Origin: Nitrosomonas ureae
GTDB taxonomy: Bacteria; Pseudomonadota; Gammaproteobacteria; Burkholderiales; Nitrosomonadaceae
Reading direction: 5' to 3'
Assembly: GCF_900206265.1 (NCBI RefSeq)
Contig: NZ_LT907782.1
Span: 2,356,001 to 2,420,000 of the forward strand
Length of the DNA: 64,000 bases
This document shows, piece after piece, positions 12,102 through 22,325 of this stretch. Position numbers and translations under genes: made by a program. Below the pieces are notes generated by a model. It ran no database searches. It was not told the DNA's origin and saw nothing but the letters and a program-made list of their open reading frames with translations. Position 1 is the first letter of the stretch; each line of letters starts with the position of its first letter.

Positions 12102-14695
12102 AAAGCAGCGAAATAAGACAGAAGTTTCTCGAGTTTTTTGAATCGCAAGGGCATACCGTTGTTTCATCCAGCCCTTTGGTACCGGGCAATGATCCGACGC
12201 TTTTGTTCACCAATGCGGGCATGGTGCAATTCAAGGATGTTTTTCTTGGGCAGGATAAGTGCCCTTATGTGCGCGCTGTCAGTTCACAACGCTGCGTTCG
12301 TGCCGGGGGCAAGCATAATGATCTGGAGAATGTCGGATATACGGCAAGGCATCATACTTTCTTCGAAATGCTCGGCAACTTTAGTTTCGGTGATTACTTC
12401 AAACGTGACGCCATTCTGTTTGCGTGGGATTTTCTCACCCATATCCTCAATATTCCGCACGAGAAATTATGGGTTACGGTTTACGCTGAGGACGATGAAG
12501 CGGCAAGCATCTGGTTGAACGAAGTCGGCGTCGAACCATCCCGTGTGGTGCGGATTGCCACGATGGATAATTTCTGGCAAATGGGTGATACAGGTCCTTG
12601 TGGCCCGTGCTCAGAAATTTTTTATGATCACGGGCCGGATGTTCAAGGAGGCCCGCCAGGTTCTGCCGATGCCGACGGTGACCGCTACATTGAAATCTGG
12701 AATCTGGTATTCATGCAATACAACCGCGATAGCGCAGGCGTGTTGCATCCGTTGCCGAAACCGTCGGTCGATACGGGCATGGGGCTGGAGCGCATCTCTG
12801 CCGTGATGCAGCATGTGCACAGTAATTACGACATCGACCTGTTCCAGAGTTTGATCAAAGCTGCGGCGCGCGTGACCAACACCAGCAATCTTGACAATAA
12901 CTCGCTCAAAGTCATTGCCGACCATATCCGCGCGTGTTCGTTTCTGATTGCCGACAGCGTTATTCCGGGCAGCGAAGGACGCGGTTATGTCTTGCGCCGC
13001 ATCATTCGTCGTGCCATCCGGCATGGTTACAAGCTGGGGCAGAAACAACCTTTCTTTCATCAATTGGTGGAAGATTTGAATCAAGTGATGGGGCAAGCTT
13101 ATCCTGAACTGACCGCTGCCAAGGCACGGGTAGCCGCCGTATTGCTGCAAGAAGAAGAACGTTTCGCTGAGACCCTGGAAAACGGGATGCAAATTCTGGA
13201 AACCGCCCTCAGACAGGATATCCAGGTATTGGATGGTGAAACGGCATTCCGGCTCTACGATACCTTCGGTTTTCCGATTGATCTGACAGCCGATATCGCG
13301 CGAGAACGCGGTATTACCATTGATTACGCAGGATTCGAGCAAGCCATGGCGCGTCAGCGTGAACAAGCGCGCGCCGCGAGCAAATTCACCCTGCAGGAAG
13401 GTATCGAATATTCGGGTAGTCAGACTACGTTCTATGGTTACGAGACCCTGCAGCATGAAGGGCAGATAGTGGCCCTTTACAAGCAAGGTAGCGCAGTGGA
13501 TTCCATTGAGGCTGGGGATGAGGCCGTGGTGGTGTTGGATCAAACGCCTTTTTACGCCGAATCGGGCGGTCAGGTCGGCGATTGCGGTGAATTGCTTGCC
13601 GCCAATGGCATCTTCGAAGTCACCGATACGCAGAAAATCCAGGCCGGTGTGTTTGGCCATAAGGGGAGGTTGCATAGCGGACGCCTGATGATCAAGGATA
13701 CCGTGCAAGCGCGGGTCAATGCACAAACCCGCATCAGCATCGCCAATAATCACTCCGCCACCCATTTGTTGCACGCCGCGCTACGAACGGTATTGGGTAC
13801 GCATGTGACGCAAAAAGGCTCGCTGGTCGATGCCAACCGGACGCGCTTTGATTTTTCCCATAATGTGCCGCTCACCGCGGATGAGATCCGTGCCATCGAA
13901 CGGCTGGTCAACGATCAGATCCGCAATAATTGTATCGTCGAAGCGGCCACGATGAAGTACGACGATGCGATCAAGCGCGGGGCGATGGCATTGTTCGGCG
14001 AGAAATATTCGGATGTGGTGCGCGTCATCGGCATGGGCGAATTTTCAACGGAATTATGCGGTGGCACGCATGTACCGCAAGTCGGCCAAATCGGCTTGTT
14101 TAAAATTGTCACCGAATCCGGCGTCGCTGCCGGTATCCGCCGTGTCGAAGCGGTCACCGGAAAAGCGGCTATCGATTATGTGCAACAACGCGAAGCGCAA
14201 CTGCTCGAAATCGCGCAGACTTTAAAAACCAATCCACAGGAAGTCACACAAAAAATTGCGCAGATCATTGATAACGTGCGCCACACCGAAAGAGAACTGG
14301 CACGCCTTAAAACCAAATTGGCCAGCTCACAAGGTGCCGACCTGGCATCACAAGCGCAAGACGTTAATGGCGTTAAAGTCTTGGCGGTCAATCTGGAAAA
14401 TGCCGACGCCAAAACCCTGCGCGAAACACTGGATCAATTGAAAGACAAACTTAAAACCTGCGCCATTGTACTCAGTACCGTCTTGGATGGAAAAGTCACG
14501 TTGATCGCGGGTGTCAGCGCGGATCTGACGGATCGAATCAAAGCGGGCGAACTGGTCAATTTCGTGGCGCAGCAAGTCGGTGGCAAAGGCGGCGGGCGGG
14601 CGGATATGGCGCAAGCGGGCGGTATGCAGCCGGAACAATTGCCGGGGGCACTTAAGGGAGTAAAAGGGTGGGTTGAGAGAAAATTCACGGAGTGA
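12098..14695 (+). CDS. alaS: Alanyl-tRNA synthetase
   Basis: Charges tRNA-Ala and edits mischarged Ser/Gly. The 865-residue protein has the class II catalytic domain ([43 protein letters not shown]), the editing domain with zinc ligands [10 protein letters not shown] and CGGTHV, and the C-terminal DHHA1 domain ending in [16 protein letters not shown]. Its start overlaps the preceding small gene by four bases. The recA-recX-alaS order is common in proteobacteria, here with one extra gene inserted. Confidence 0.98.
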   Translation: MKSSEIRQKFLEFFESQGHTVVSSSPLVPGNDPTLLFTNAGMVQFKDVFLGQDKCPYVRAVSSQRCVRAGGKHNDLENVGYTARHHTFFEMLGNFSFGDYFKRDAILFAWDFLTHILNIPHEKLWVTVYAEDDEAASIWLNEVGVEPSRVVRIATMDNFWQMGDTGPCGPCSEIFYDHGPDVQGGPPGSADADGDRYIEIWNLVFMQYNRDSAGVLHPLPKPSVDTGMGLERISAVMQHVHSNYDIDLFQSLIKAAARVTNTSNLDNNSLKVIADHIRACSFLIADSVIPGSEGRGYVLRRIIRRAIRHGYKLGQKQPFFHQLVEDLNQVMGQAYPELTAAKARVAAVLLQEEERFAETLENGMQILETALRQDIQVLDGETAFRLYDTFGFPIDLTADIARERGITIDYAGFEQAMARQREQARAASKFTLQEGIEYSGSQTTFYGYETLQHEGQIVALYKQGSAVDSIEAGDEAVVVLDQTPFYAESGGQVGDCGELLAANGIFEVTDTQKIQAGVFGHKGRLHSGRLMIKDTVQARVNAQTRISIANNHSATHLLHAALRTVLGTHVTQKGSLVDANRTRFDFSHNVPLTADEIRAIERLVNDQIRNNCIVEAATMKYDDAIKRGAMALFGEKYSDVVRVIGMGEFSTELCGGTHVPQVGQIGLFKIVTESGVAAGIRRVEAVTGKAAIDYVQQREAQLLEIAQTLKTNPQEVTQKIAQIIDNVRHTERELARLKTKLASSQGADLASQAQDVNGVKVLAVNLENADAKTLRETLDQLKDKLKTCAIVLSTVLDGKVTLIAGVSADLTDRIKAGELVNFVAQQVGGKGGGRADMAQAGGMQPEQLPGALKGVKGWVERKFTE

Positions 14696-14830
14696 TCACA
14701 AGATACTTGATTCATTCGCGATATTTTTGATTCGAGGCTTGGCATCTTGTTGTGGATAATTTACTTTCTTCTTTATTGAATAAGGTATTCAAAGGAGAAT
14801 TGTAAATAAACAATTTAGAGTTTTTCACAT

Positions 14831-15565
14831 ATGACAGTACAGATTGTCGAGGTTATTCGCCGTTCCGAACAGGGCATAACGCTGCCTTATATTTGTCGAG
14901 GAGATAATGATAAAGTTTATTTTGTCAAAGGAATTGGTGCTGGTTGACGTAGTCAAATTTGTGAATGGATTGCCGGTAATCTCGGATTAGCTCTTGGTTT
15001 GCCGATTGCGCCATTTGATATCGTGGAAATACCGGAAGAGTTGATGGAATTGAACTACGTTCTCAATCTAACTGATCTAGGATCAGGTCTTGCTTTTGGT
15101 TCTCAACGACAAGAAGTAATGGAATTCAACGTTTCTGTCGTAGATGAGGTATCTGAACAACTTCAACAGGATGTTTTGGCTTTTGATTGGTGGATACGAA
15201 ACGGTGACCGTCTTCTAACGGAGAAAGGCGGGAATCCCAATTTATTCTGGAATCCTGAAGATCAGGAGTTGATAGTGATTGATCACAATCAGGCTTTTGA
15301 TGCTGAATTTAATCCTAATGATTTTAATCAGTCTCATATATTTCGATCTCAGAGGCATCGGGTTTTTGGTGACATGCTTCTTCGTCAAGACTATAATCAG
15401 CGGTTCTCTTTGGCTCTGAACAATTGGTCAGATATTTGCAATAGCCTACCCAAAGAATGGTTTTTTGCGGATGTAGAAATGACGGTGCCTGTGAATTTTT
15501 CATTAGGTGACACCTATAATTTGTTAAAAGAGTACAAAAAAGACGGCTTCTGGACTATCCCATGA
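14831..15565 (+). pseudogene. HipA-like kinase gene interrupted by one in-frame TGA
   Basis: Reading from ATG 14831 gives 38 residues (MTVQIVEVIRRSEQGI... YFVKGIGAG), then TGA at 14945-14947, then a further 205 codons in the same frame to the stop at 15565. Both halves fit one HipA-type kinase-like protein of about 244 residues: the nucleotide-binding YFVKG lies before the TGA, and the catalytic-loop WIRNGDR ... GNPNLF and metal-binding IDHNQAF lie after it. The TGA most simply arose from CGA (Arg) by one transition. Translation could restart at TTG 14999, but that would lack the YFVKG lysine. The last four bases overlap the DUF3037 gene. Confidence 0.85.
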
Positions 15566-16404
15566 ATAAAATTGCCTGCCAATATACCATTGTTCGTTTT
15601 TCTCCTTTCATTGAAACGGGTGAATTTGCCAATGTGGGCATTGTAATGATGGCTCCCAAACAGCGTTATTTTGCTTTTAAGCTAGAAACACAGCGTTATG
15701 GTCGCATAACCAGATTTTTTGAAGAGCTGGATAGAAAACTCTATACTCAAGCAATCTATGTACTCAAAGTTGAACTTAAACGCCTACGTCAGATAATGAA
15801 AGCGCATGGCTTCGATCGGCGGCTCAAGGTTAATGATGTGAATTTTGCGCAGCAACTCTTTACAGAACTCATTCGTCCACGAGAAAATATTGTCCGTTTT
15901 AGCGAACCCCGTATCGTCTTAGCGGAAAATCTTAAAGAAAAACTCAATGAACTTTTTTCGTTCTATGTTGAGCGAAATTTTGTGACCAAAGAGTATATTG
16001 AAACTCGTCTTGAAAAAGGTATCCGAAAGTGGTTATCTCAAGCCAGCATTGGCGAGCGTTTCCAACGATTAGCTGTAGGTGACGATGAGTATGAGGCGAT
16101 ATTTCCTTTTGTCGAGCAAATTGATAATAGACCAGTAAAGATTATCAAACCGTTAAATCTTGCTCAAGAAAAACCTAGCAAGATAATTGATCATGGAAGT
16201 CTATGGCGTTCTCGAATCGATGAGCTCAAACGGCGTAAGCAGTTGCCTGGCAAAGTATTATTTACTGTCAGAGGTCCGGAGGAAGATATCGACAACAATC
16301 GATACCGCGCTTATAAAGATAGTATAGATAGACTAAAAGATATTGGTGTGAGAATTGAATCTTACGAAAATAAGGAACAAATTATAGAATTTGCTCGTTC
16401 TTAA
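15562..16404 (+). CDS. DUF3037-family protein, partner of the HipA-like kinase
   Basis: 280 residues with the DUF3037 N-terminus (CQYTIVRFSPFIETGEFANVGIVMMAP). No enzymatic motif is evident. The central part is rich in basic and acidic helices. It overlaps the HipA-like gene by four bases (ATGA); DUF3037 genes are often found next to HipA-like kinase genes, so the two likely form one module. The reading frame is intact although its partner is broken. Biochemical function is not established to my knowledge. Confidence 0.85.
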   Translation: MNKIACQYTIVRFSPFIETGEFANVGIVMMAPKQRYFAFKLETQRYGRITRFFEELDRKLYTQAIYVLKVELKRLRQIMKAHGFDRRLKVNDVNFAQQLFTELIRPRENIVRFSEPRIVLAENLKEKLNELFSFYVERNFVTKEYIETRLEKGIRKWLSQASIGERFQRLAVGDDEYEAIFPFVEQIDNRPVKIIKPLNLAQEKPSKIIDHGSLWRSRIDELKRRKQLPGKVLFTVRGPEEDIDNNRYRAYKDSIDRLKDIGVRIESYENKEQIIEFARS

Positions 16405-16454
16405 TAGAGATTGTGGATTTTGTTGCAAATAATAATGATTTGATATACCAATTA

Positions 16455-16660
16455 TGTTGTCGGCGCTGGGCCTTAAATTGACCAGGAGGAATAGTCTGTA
16501 ACCATCTAGGCACCTGTGGATAAACGAATGGACTCATTGGATTTTTATTCTCTTTGTGCTTAGATTATCGCTTTTGTGGTTGTTATTTGTGCATCATGAA
16601 TTCGCTGCTTCATTCTGCAAACATCAGATTAGTGGTAAGGGGTGCATAGTTTATGAGAGC
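16455..16660 (-). mobile_element. Eroded IS21-type end with istB fragment
   Basis: The sequence starts TGTTGTCGGC and soon has TTAAATTGACCAGGAGGAATAG, closely like the istB-side terminus of the intact IS21 element at 21367. Further in, 16593-16635 aligns with istB (ATGAATNCGNTGCTNCATTCTGC...AGNTTNGTGGT, compare 21687-21725), read on the minus strand. Frames are broken throughout and no second end is seen. It is therefore a relic of a related but not identical element. This fills the 380-bp gap between the DUF3037 gene and pilU. Confidence 0.75.
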
Positions 16661-16785
16661 TATTTCGCTGAGCTGCATTCTTTTTCCGCTTTAATTGCAT
16701 ATCGCGCAATATCGGCTGTCATGTCTCGAAAGAAGAATGCAGACTAACGGAGCAGATTCATAATCACAAATCTCGCGATATGTTC

Positions 16786-17922
16786 CTACGTGATCGCCAG
16801 GTGTGCAATCCCCGAGTTGAGATCATGTGATTTGGCTTCGGCGCCTTCGAGTTTGATTTGCAGGCGCAGTTCATTCATCGAGTCGGCATTGCGCAGCGCA
16901 TCCTCATAACTGATTTTTCCGGCTTCGTAGAGGTCGAACAGCGCCATATCAAAGGTTTGCATGCCCATTTCGCGTGAACTTTTCATGATGGTTTTGATTT
17001 CATGCACATTGCCTTTAAAAATCAAATCCGAAATCAACGGTGAGTTGAGCAGGACTTCGATAGCCGCGACCCTGCCCTTACTGTCTTTAGCCGGAATCAA
17101 CCGTTGTGCCACTAATGAGCGCAGATTCAGCGATAAATCCATCAATAACTGGGCCCTGCGTTCTTCCGGGAAAAAATTGATGATACGATCGAGCGCCTGG
17201 TTGGCGCTGTTGGCGTGTAATGTTCCCATGCAAAGATGGCCGGTTTCGGCAAACGCAATCGCGTGTTCCATGGTTTCACGATCGCGGATTTCGCCAATCA
17301 ATATGACATCGGGCGCTTGCCGCAGCGTGTTTTTCAGCGCCGCTTCCCATGATTCAGTGTCGACTCCCACTTCGCGCTGGGTGATGACACAGTTAATGTG
17401 TTCGTGAACATATTCCACCGGATCTTCAATGGTGATGATATGGCCATAGCTGTTCTTGTTGCGATGCCCGATCAATGCTGCCATGGAGGTCGATTTCCCG
17501 GAACCGGTTCCACCAACAAAAATCACCAGGCCGCGCTTGCTCATCACAACCTCCTTGAGCACTTGCGGCAGAGCCAAATCATCAAAGTCGGGGATTTTGG
17601 TGGTAATCGTTCGTAATACCATGCCCACGCGTTGTTGCTGAACAAACGCATTGACGCGGAAACGTCCGATTCCCGCTGGGTTAATTGCAAAATTGCATTC
17701 CTGCGAGGTTTCAAATTCACCGGCTTGTTTCTCATTCATAATCGCTTTGGCTAACATTTCGGTGTGCTGTGCAGTCAGGGATTGCTGAGAGACCGGCGTC
17801 ATTTTTCCATCGATCTTGAATGCCGGTGGGAATCCGGCTGTAATAAACAAGTCCGAGGCTTTCTTGCTCAGCATTAAACGCAATAAATCTGACATGAATT
17901 TTGCTGCTTGTTCGTTGTTCAT
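16786..17922 (-). CDS. pilU: Type IV pilus retraction ATPase PilU
   Basis: PilT-dependent accessory motor for type IV pilus retraction at the inner membrane. The 378-residue protein has Walker A GGTGSGKSTS near residue 135, the Asp box IEDPVEY, Walker B VILIGEIRD and the His box GHLCMGTLHA. It lacks the AIRNLIRE motif that marks PilT, and has the longer C-terminus typical of PilU. pilT lies 40 bp upstream on the same strand. Confidence 0.93.
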   Translation of the reverse strand: MNNEQAAKFMSDLLRLMLSKKASDLFITAGFPPAFKIDGKMTPVSQQSLTAQHTEMLAKAIMNEKQAGEFETSQECNFAINPAGIGRFRVNAFVQQQRVGMVLRTITTKIPDFDDLALPQVLKEVVMSKRGLVIFVGGTGSGKSTSMAALIGHRNKNSYGHIITIEDPVEYVHEHINCVITQREVGVDTESWEAALKNTLRQAPDVILIGEIRDRETMEHAIAFAETGHLCMGTLHANSANQALDRIINFFPEERRAQLLMDLSLNLRSLVAQRLIPAKDSKGRVAAIEVLLNSPLISDLIFKGNVHEIKTIMKSSREMGMQTFDMALFDLYEAGKISYEDALRNADSMNELRLQIKLEGAEAKSHDLNSGIAHLAIT

Positions 17923-17962
17923 GGGATGCTCCTGAAATTTTCAATGTATCCGCTTGATTCGA

Positions 17963-19006
17963 TTAAACCCTGAAATTGTCCTTATTCATTGCTTGAGTCC
18001 TGGCTTCGGCGACTGATACGACATTGCGTTTTACCAGCTCGGTCAGGTTTTGATCCAATGTTTGCATGCCTGCGTTCTGACCCGTTTGTATCGCCGAATA
18101 CATCTGCGCAACCTTGCCCTCACGGATTAAATTTCTGATCGCCGGGGTGCCAATCATAATTTCATGCGCGGCGACGCGTCCCTTGCCATCCTTGGTTTTT
18201 AACAGAGCTTGGGAAATTACCGCGCGCAAGGATTCGGATAGCATCGCGCGAATCATTTCTTTTTCTTCCGCCGGAAACACGTCGATGACACGATCGATAG
18301 TTTTGGCAGCCGAACTGGTATGCAGTGTTCCAAATACCAAGTGGCCGGTCTCGGCGGCGGTCATCGCCAAACGGATGGTTTCAAGGTCGCGCAACTCACC
18401 TACCAGGATAATGTCGGGATCTTCACGCAGTGCGGAACGCAATGCATTGGAGAAGCTCAATGTATCGCGACCCACTTCACGCTGATTGATCAAGCATTTC
18501 TTGCTTTCGTGCACAAATTCAATCGGATCTTCAAGTGTCAATATATGGCCATACTCGTTTTCATTGATGTCATTGATCATTGCCGCCAGCGTGGTCGATT
18601 TTCCTGAACCGGTGGGACCTGTCACTAATACAACGCCGCGCGGTTGCTTGGCAATTTCAGCGAAAATCTTGGGTGCGCGTAAATCCTCCAGACTCAGCAC
18701 CTTGGATGGAATCGTCCGCATAACCGCCGCTGCGCCGCGTTGTGTATTGAATGCATTTACGCGGAAACGGGCGAGATTCGGTATCGCGAAGGAAAAATCA
18801 CACTCCAGATGTTCTTCGTAAAATTTACGCTGACCATCATTCATAATGTCATATATCATCGCGTGTACATCTTTATGGCTCATTTCCGGCAAATTGATGC
18901 GGCGGATGTCACCGTGCACCCGAATCATCGGTGACATGCCCGCAGATAAATGCAAATCGGAAGCGCCATTTTTAACCACAAAAGCAAGTAGCTCAACAAT
19001 ATTCAT
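17963..19006 (-). CDS. pilT: Type IV pilus retraction ATPase PilT
   Basis: Hexameric ATPase that depolymerises pili, powering twitching motility and DNA uptake. Walker A GPTGSGKSTT, Asp box LEDPIEFVHE, Walker B PDIILVGELRD, His box GHLVFGTLHT and the PilT-specific AIRNLIRE motif are all present. The start at 19006 (MNIVELLAFVVKNGASDLH) is chosen because GAGG lies seven bases upstream and it gives the standard 347 residues; an upstream start at 19054 would add 16 unrelated residues. Confidence 0.95.
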   Translation of the reverse strand: MNIVELLAFVVKNGASDLHLSAGMSPMIRVHGDIRRINLPEMSHKDVHAMIYDIMNDGQRKFYEEHLECDFSFAIPNLARFRVNAFNTQRGAAAVMRTIPSKVLSLEDLRAPKIFAEIAKQPRGVVLVTGPTGSGKSTTLAAMINDINENEYGHILTLEDPIEFVHESKKCLINQREVGRDTLSFSNALRSALREDPDIILVGELRDLETIRLAMTAAETGHLVFGTLHTSSAAKTIDRVIDVFPAEEKEMIRAMLSESLRAVISQALLKTKDGKGRVAAHEIMIGTPAIRNLIREGKVAQMYSAIQTGQNAGMQTLDQNLTELVKRNVVSVAEARTQAMNKDNFRV

Positions 19007-19369
19007 TAGATGTCCTCTGAGTGACGATGCGAAGTGTAACGGAATGCTCTGCAAGAACTGATTGTTTTGTCCTGTACAGATTTTCTTAAGAACGTGCTTC
19101 GATTGCCTTCAATGCAATCAGTCATGAGTTCGTTTGTTAACGGACAATGCAAATAAAAAATTGAGAGAAGGAGTTAGGAAATAGTGATTTCAGCATTCTT
19201 AGTCGGAATGGTTGGAAAGAAGATATTTGTTGTTGCATATCAACTTGTTGAGTGAGGGCTATGGGTAATCAATATAAATTGTGTGAATGCCTTGAGATGT
19301 CTTTGATATCTTATTTTCAAGAGCACTAAAGAATATTTCGGGATCAGCGAGAACGGCTCAGGTGATGTT
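19007..19369. other. Intergenic stretch between pilT and sbcB
   Basis: 363 bp with no supported gene. It must hold the pilT promoter (minus strand). A 22-codon open frame begins at ATG 19260 on the plus strand but has no clear support. I see no tRNA, repeat or strong hairpin here. Confidence 0.5.
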
Positions 19370-20806
19370 TCATGAAGGGCGCAGCAAATCATGACCCCAA
19401 TCTTCTACTGCATCGAGTATTTGCTCAGCTTGTTTTTCGGTTTTTCTTGCTTCGCGTAACAAAGCAATCTGCATCGAAAATTCATCAAAAGTAATGCTTC
19501 CACCGCCATCTGCGTGCGTCAGGCGCTGTAGCCGCATCAATTCCCATCGGTCCGCTTCTGCTGGTTTTAATGTTTCCGGCCAGTTACGGGCACGGTAGCG
19601 GTACAGTAACTCGGGCAACCGTTTGTCATGAAAATTAAATTGCATTTCTCCCAGTTGCTGGGGTGATGCCGCCCGTATCTGCTCTAGTAGTGCTGCATCC
19701 GCGTTGTCTAAAAAACCGTCATATAAGGCTACATCGACGTCACCGGACGACTCGAATGTGCGGCTGGTATAGGCCGTCGCCACGCGCTGGAAAAAATCAG
19801 GCATTGCGCATAATGTCTGCCAATGCCGGTGACATAGATCCAGATTGAGCGCGATGCGTTCGGCAGCTTCATTATCCAAGGTATTGCGCGGCGCCAGTGC
19901 CGGGGATTTATTGATCTTTATCGATTTGACCGGCAGCCGCTGCATGCCCTCGGGCAAGTCGTCGTTACGGGTAAACAGCAACCGGGCCAGATCGTTCGCA
20001 TTCAGCGACAGGAACATTTCAGGGTCATGGCGCAAGTCGTACACCAATATGCTGTTGTTGTTTCCCGGTTCAACGATCAAAGGCATGACGAGCGAAGTGC
20101 AGCCGGTTTTAGCCGGATACATACGTGTGGTGTGCAATACCGGATTGCGCGTGATTAAATCAAGTTGAGCCGCAGCCTTGTGTTTATTGCGCAGTTGCAA
20201 CAACCAATCAAAAAGGCGTGGTTGTTGCATGCGCAACAGACGCGCCAGGGCAATCGTGACGCGTACGTCGGATAGAGCATCATGCGCGGATTCATGCCAA
20301 ATGCCATTGGCGGCAACCAGATCTTCCAGTTTGAAGCTGGGTTGCCCGTCTTCATGTTGCGGCCAGGTGATACCGGCCGGACGTAGCGCATACGTCATGC
20401 GTACTAAGTCAATGATATCCCAGCGTGAATTACGGTGCTGCCATTCGCGTGCATAGGGATCGTAGAAATTGCGGTACAGGGTAAAACGCGTGACTTCATC
20501 GTCAAATCTCAGTGAGTTGTAGCCAACGCCGCAAGTGCCCGGTTGCGCCAATTCGGCGTGGATACGTGCGATGAATTCCGGTTCCGGCAGTCCTTGCGCA
20601 TCGGCCAGTTGTGGCGTAATGCCGGTGAGCAGACAGGCTTCCGGGTGCGGCAGGAAATCCCGCGCCGGCTTGCAATAGATCATGAGTGGTTCGCCGATTT
20701 CATTTAATGCTTCATCGGTGCGTATCCCGGCAAACTGCACCGGCCGATCCCGCCTGGGATCGGAGCCAAACGTTTCGTAGTCATGCCAATAAAAGGTCAT
20801 CATCAT
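19370..20806 (-). CDS. sbcB: Exodeoxyribonuclease I
   Basis: 3'-5' exonuclease on single-stranded DNA, acting in recombination and mismatch repair. The 478-residue protein has the DEDDh exonuclease motifs: DYETFG near the N-terminus, GYNSLRFDDEVTR in the middle of the domain, and SAHDALSDVRVTIALA as the HxxxxD box. The ExoI-specific SH3-like and C-terminal helical regions follow. The gene starts with three successive ATG codons, so the exact start is uncertain by two residues. Confidence 0.94.
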   Translation of the reverse strand: MMMTFYWHDYETFGSDPRRDRPVQFAGIRTDEALNEIGEPLMIYCKPARDFLPHPEACLLTGITPQLADAQGLPEPEFIARIHAELAQPGTCGVGYNSLRFDDEVTRFTLYRNFYDPYAREWQHRNSRWDIIDLVRMTYALRPAGITWPQHEDGQPSFKLEDLVAANGIWHESAHDALSDVRVTIALARLLRMQQPRLFDWLLQLRNKHKAAAQLDLITRNPVLHTTRMYPAKTGCTSLVMPLIVEPGNNNSILVYDLRHDPEMFLSLNANDLARLLFTRNDDLPEGMQRLPVKSIKINKSPALAPRNTLDNEAAERIALNLDLCHRHWQTLCAMPDFFQRVATAYTSRTFESSGDVDVALYDGFLDNADAALLEQIRAASPQQLGEMQFNFHDKRLPELLYRYRARNWPETLKPAEADRWELMRLQRLTHADGGGSITFDEFSMQIALLREARKTEKQAEQILDAVEDWGHDLLRPS

Positions 20807-20920
20807 GGTTAATATTCAGATTTGAAAGCACTGGTTCAAAACTCGTTTTACAATAATGCATTGCGCCATTATAGAGATATCTTGCGCAAAATTTTCTCAA
20901 TCAGATAAAAAGGACACACT

Positions 20921-21313
20921 ATGGCACGTAAACTTATCAGCTCGGGCTCAACCTTTGAAAAGGAAATCGGTTACTCCCGGGCAGTCGTCGAAGGTGATTG
21001 GGTTTTGGTATCCGGTACAACCGGTTTTGATTACAGCAAAATGACTATTTCCGATGATCTCCTGGAGCAAGCGGAACAATGCTTTAAGAATATCGAATCG
21101 GCATTGCAACAGGCTGGGGCGAGCATGAAAGATGTAGTGCGCGTTACGTATGTGTTTCCCAAAGCGGAGGATTTTGAGAAATGCTGGCCGGTTATGCGCA
21201 AGTATCTCGGTGATGTCAGACCCTCGGCGATGATGCTGGCAGCCGGTTTATCCGATCCGCGCATGAAAATTGAAATTCAGGTAACGGCTTATCGCAAGGC
21301 GAGGACTGAATGA
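20921..21313 (+). CDS. Rid (YjgF/YER057c/UK114) family protein, probably not a RidA-type deaminase
   Basis: 130 residues with the Rid fold throughout (VLVSGTTGFDY, QCFKNIESALQQAGASMKDVVRVTYVF, MKIEIQVTAYRK). RidA proteins hydrolyse reactive imines using an arginine in the PARS segment and a glutamate in KIEIEAIA. In a hand alignment the arginine position is alanine (VRPSAMM) and the glutamate is glutamine (KIEIQVTA). It therefore likely belongs to a Rid subgroup with another activity. It stands alone between sbcB (divergent) and the IS21 element. Confidence 0.85.
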   Translation: MARKLISSGSTFEKEIGYSRAVVEGDWVLVSGTTGFDYSKMTISDDLLEQAEQCFKNIESALQQAGASMKDVVRVTYVFPKAEDFEKCWPVMRKYLGDVRPSAMMLAAGLSDPRMKIEIQVTAYRKARTE

Positions 21314-21359
21314 TACGGGAATATATCTTGCGATATCCCTAAAAAGGGAAAAACTTGAA

Positions 21360-21366
21360 TCAGTAA
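21360..21366. repeat. Left target-site duplication of IS21 element (TCAGTAA)
   Basis: TCAGTAA directly abuts the left terminus of the element and is repeated at 23934-23940 on the other side. Seven base pairs falls within the 4-8 bp duplications made by IS21-family elements. Confidence 0.9.
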
Positions 21367-21515
21367 TGTTGATACCGGTTTAAAATTGACCACCCATTAC
21401 GGTTGAAATTTGACCAGGGGAAAATAGAGCGCAGGATACTACGCATCTGTGGATAAGTCGACCAGACTGGATTGGTAATTTGCCTCCTGTTGATGTTTTA
21501 GTTTGTTGTAATTGA

Positions 21516-22325
21516 CTACGAATCGACCAGATTTTCTTCTGGAGAATATTTTTCTTTTTCCCGCTGCTGTATTCTGATCTTTGCATTGGCTGTACTTTGT
21601 TTGTAGCGGAAAGACTCGTTGCCGGTTTCGATGATGTGGCAATGGTGTGTGAGTCGATCCAGCAGCGCTGTAGTCATTTTGGCGTCGATGAATACGATGC
21701 TCCATTCTGCGAATGCGAGGTTGGTGGTGATAATGATACTGGTACGTTCATACAACCTGGAGAGTAGATGAAACAATAGTGCGCCACCGGCTTGTGAGAA
21801 TGGCAGATAGCCCAGTTCGTCGAGAATGACCAGGTCGATCTGCAACAGCCGCAAGGCAAGCCTGCCTTGTTTGCCCGCTGATTTTTCTTGTTCCAGACTA
21901 TTGGCCAGATCGATGGCGCTGAAGAAGCGTACCTTTTTATTGTGATGCTGGATGCCTGAAGTGCCGATGGCAATGGCCAGGTGTGTTTTGCCAGTACCGG
22001 TGCCGCCGACCAACACCAGGTTCTGTGCAGCGGCTGTAAATTCCATTGTAGCCAGCTGATGAATCAGTTGCTGATCGACTTTGGACTGACTGAAGTCGAA
22101 GCCCTGTAAGTGGCGCTGCACCGGGAATCTGGCAGCTTGTGTCTGATAGCGAATGGAACGGAGGTTGCGCTCGGTTGTTTCAGCCTGGAGTAACTGGTTT
22201 AGCAGTGTGTCTGCGAAATTAAAACTGTCAGCGACATCGGGCGTATTCTGTTGCCTCAGTTCAGCATAGGAGCTGGCCATGCCATATAATTTCAGCGCTT
22301 TGAATTGCGCAAGTATGTCTGACAT
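21516..22325 (-). CDS. istB: IS21-family helper ATPase IstB
   Basis: AAA+ ATPase related to DnaC that assembles on target DNA and stimulates the IstA transposase. The 269-residue protein has Walker [16 protein letters not shown] (near residue 107) and Walker [12 protein letters not shown], followed by sensor residues in [13 protein letters not shown]. Its start overlaps the end of istA by 65 bp, the usual coupled arrangement. The C-terminus runs to within 150 bp of the left end of the element. Confidence 0.95.
   Translation of the reverse strand: MSDILAQFKALKLYGMASSYAELRQQNTPDVADSFNFADTLLNQLLQAETTERNLRSIRYQTQAARFPVQRHLQGFDFSQSKVDQQLIHQLATMEFTAAAQNLVLVGGTGTGKTHLAIAIGTSGIQHHNKKVRFFSAIDLANSLEQEKSAGKQGRLALRLLQIDLVILDELGYLPFSQAGGALLFHLLSRLYERTSIIITTNLAFAEWSIVFIDAKMTTALLDRLTHHCHIIETGNESFRYKQSTANAKIRIQQREKEKYSPEENLVDS

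Noticed and set aside
12611..13774. Long minus-strand open frame (387 codons) inside alaS
   Set aside because: It lies wholly antisense to alaS, has no ribosome site and no recognisable domain; GC-rich codon bias of alaS explains the open frame.
14945..14947. Selenocysteine reading of the TGA in the HipA-like gene
   Set aside because: No SECIS-like hairpin is apparent directly downstream and the family has arginine-rich sequence at this place, not Cys.
16556..16747. 63-codon plus-strand frame between the DUF3037 gene and pilU
   Set aside because: It runs antisense to the decayed istB fragment, so it is not a gene.
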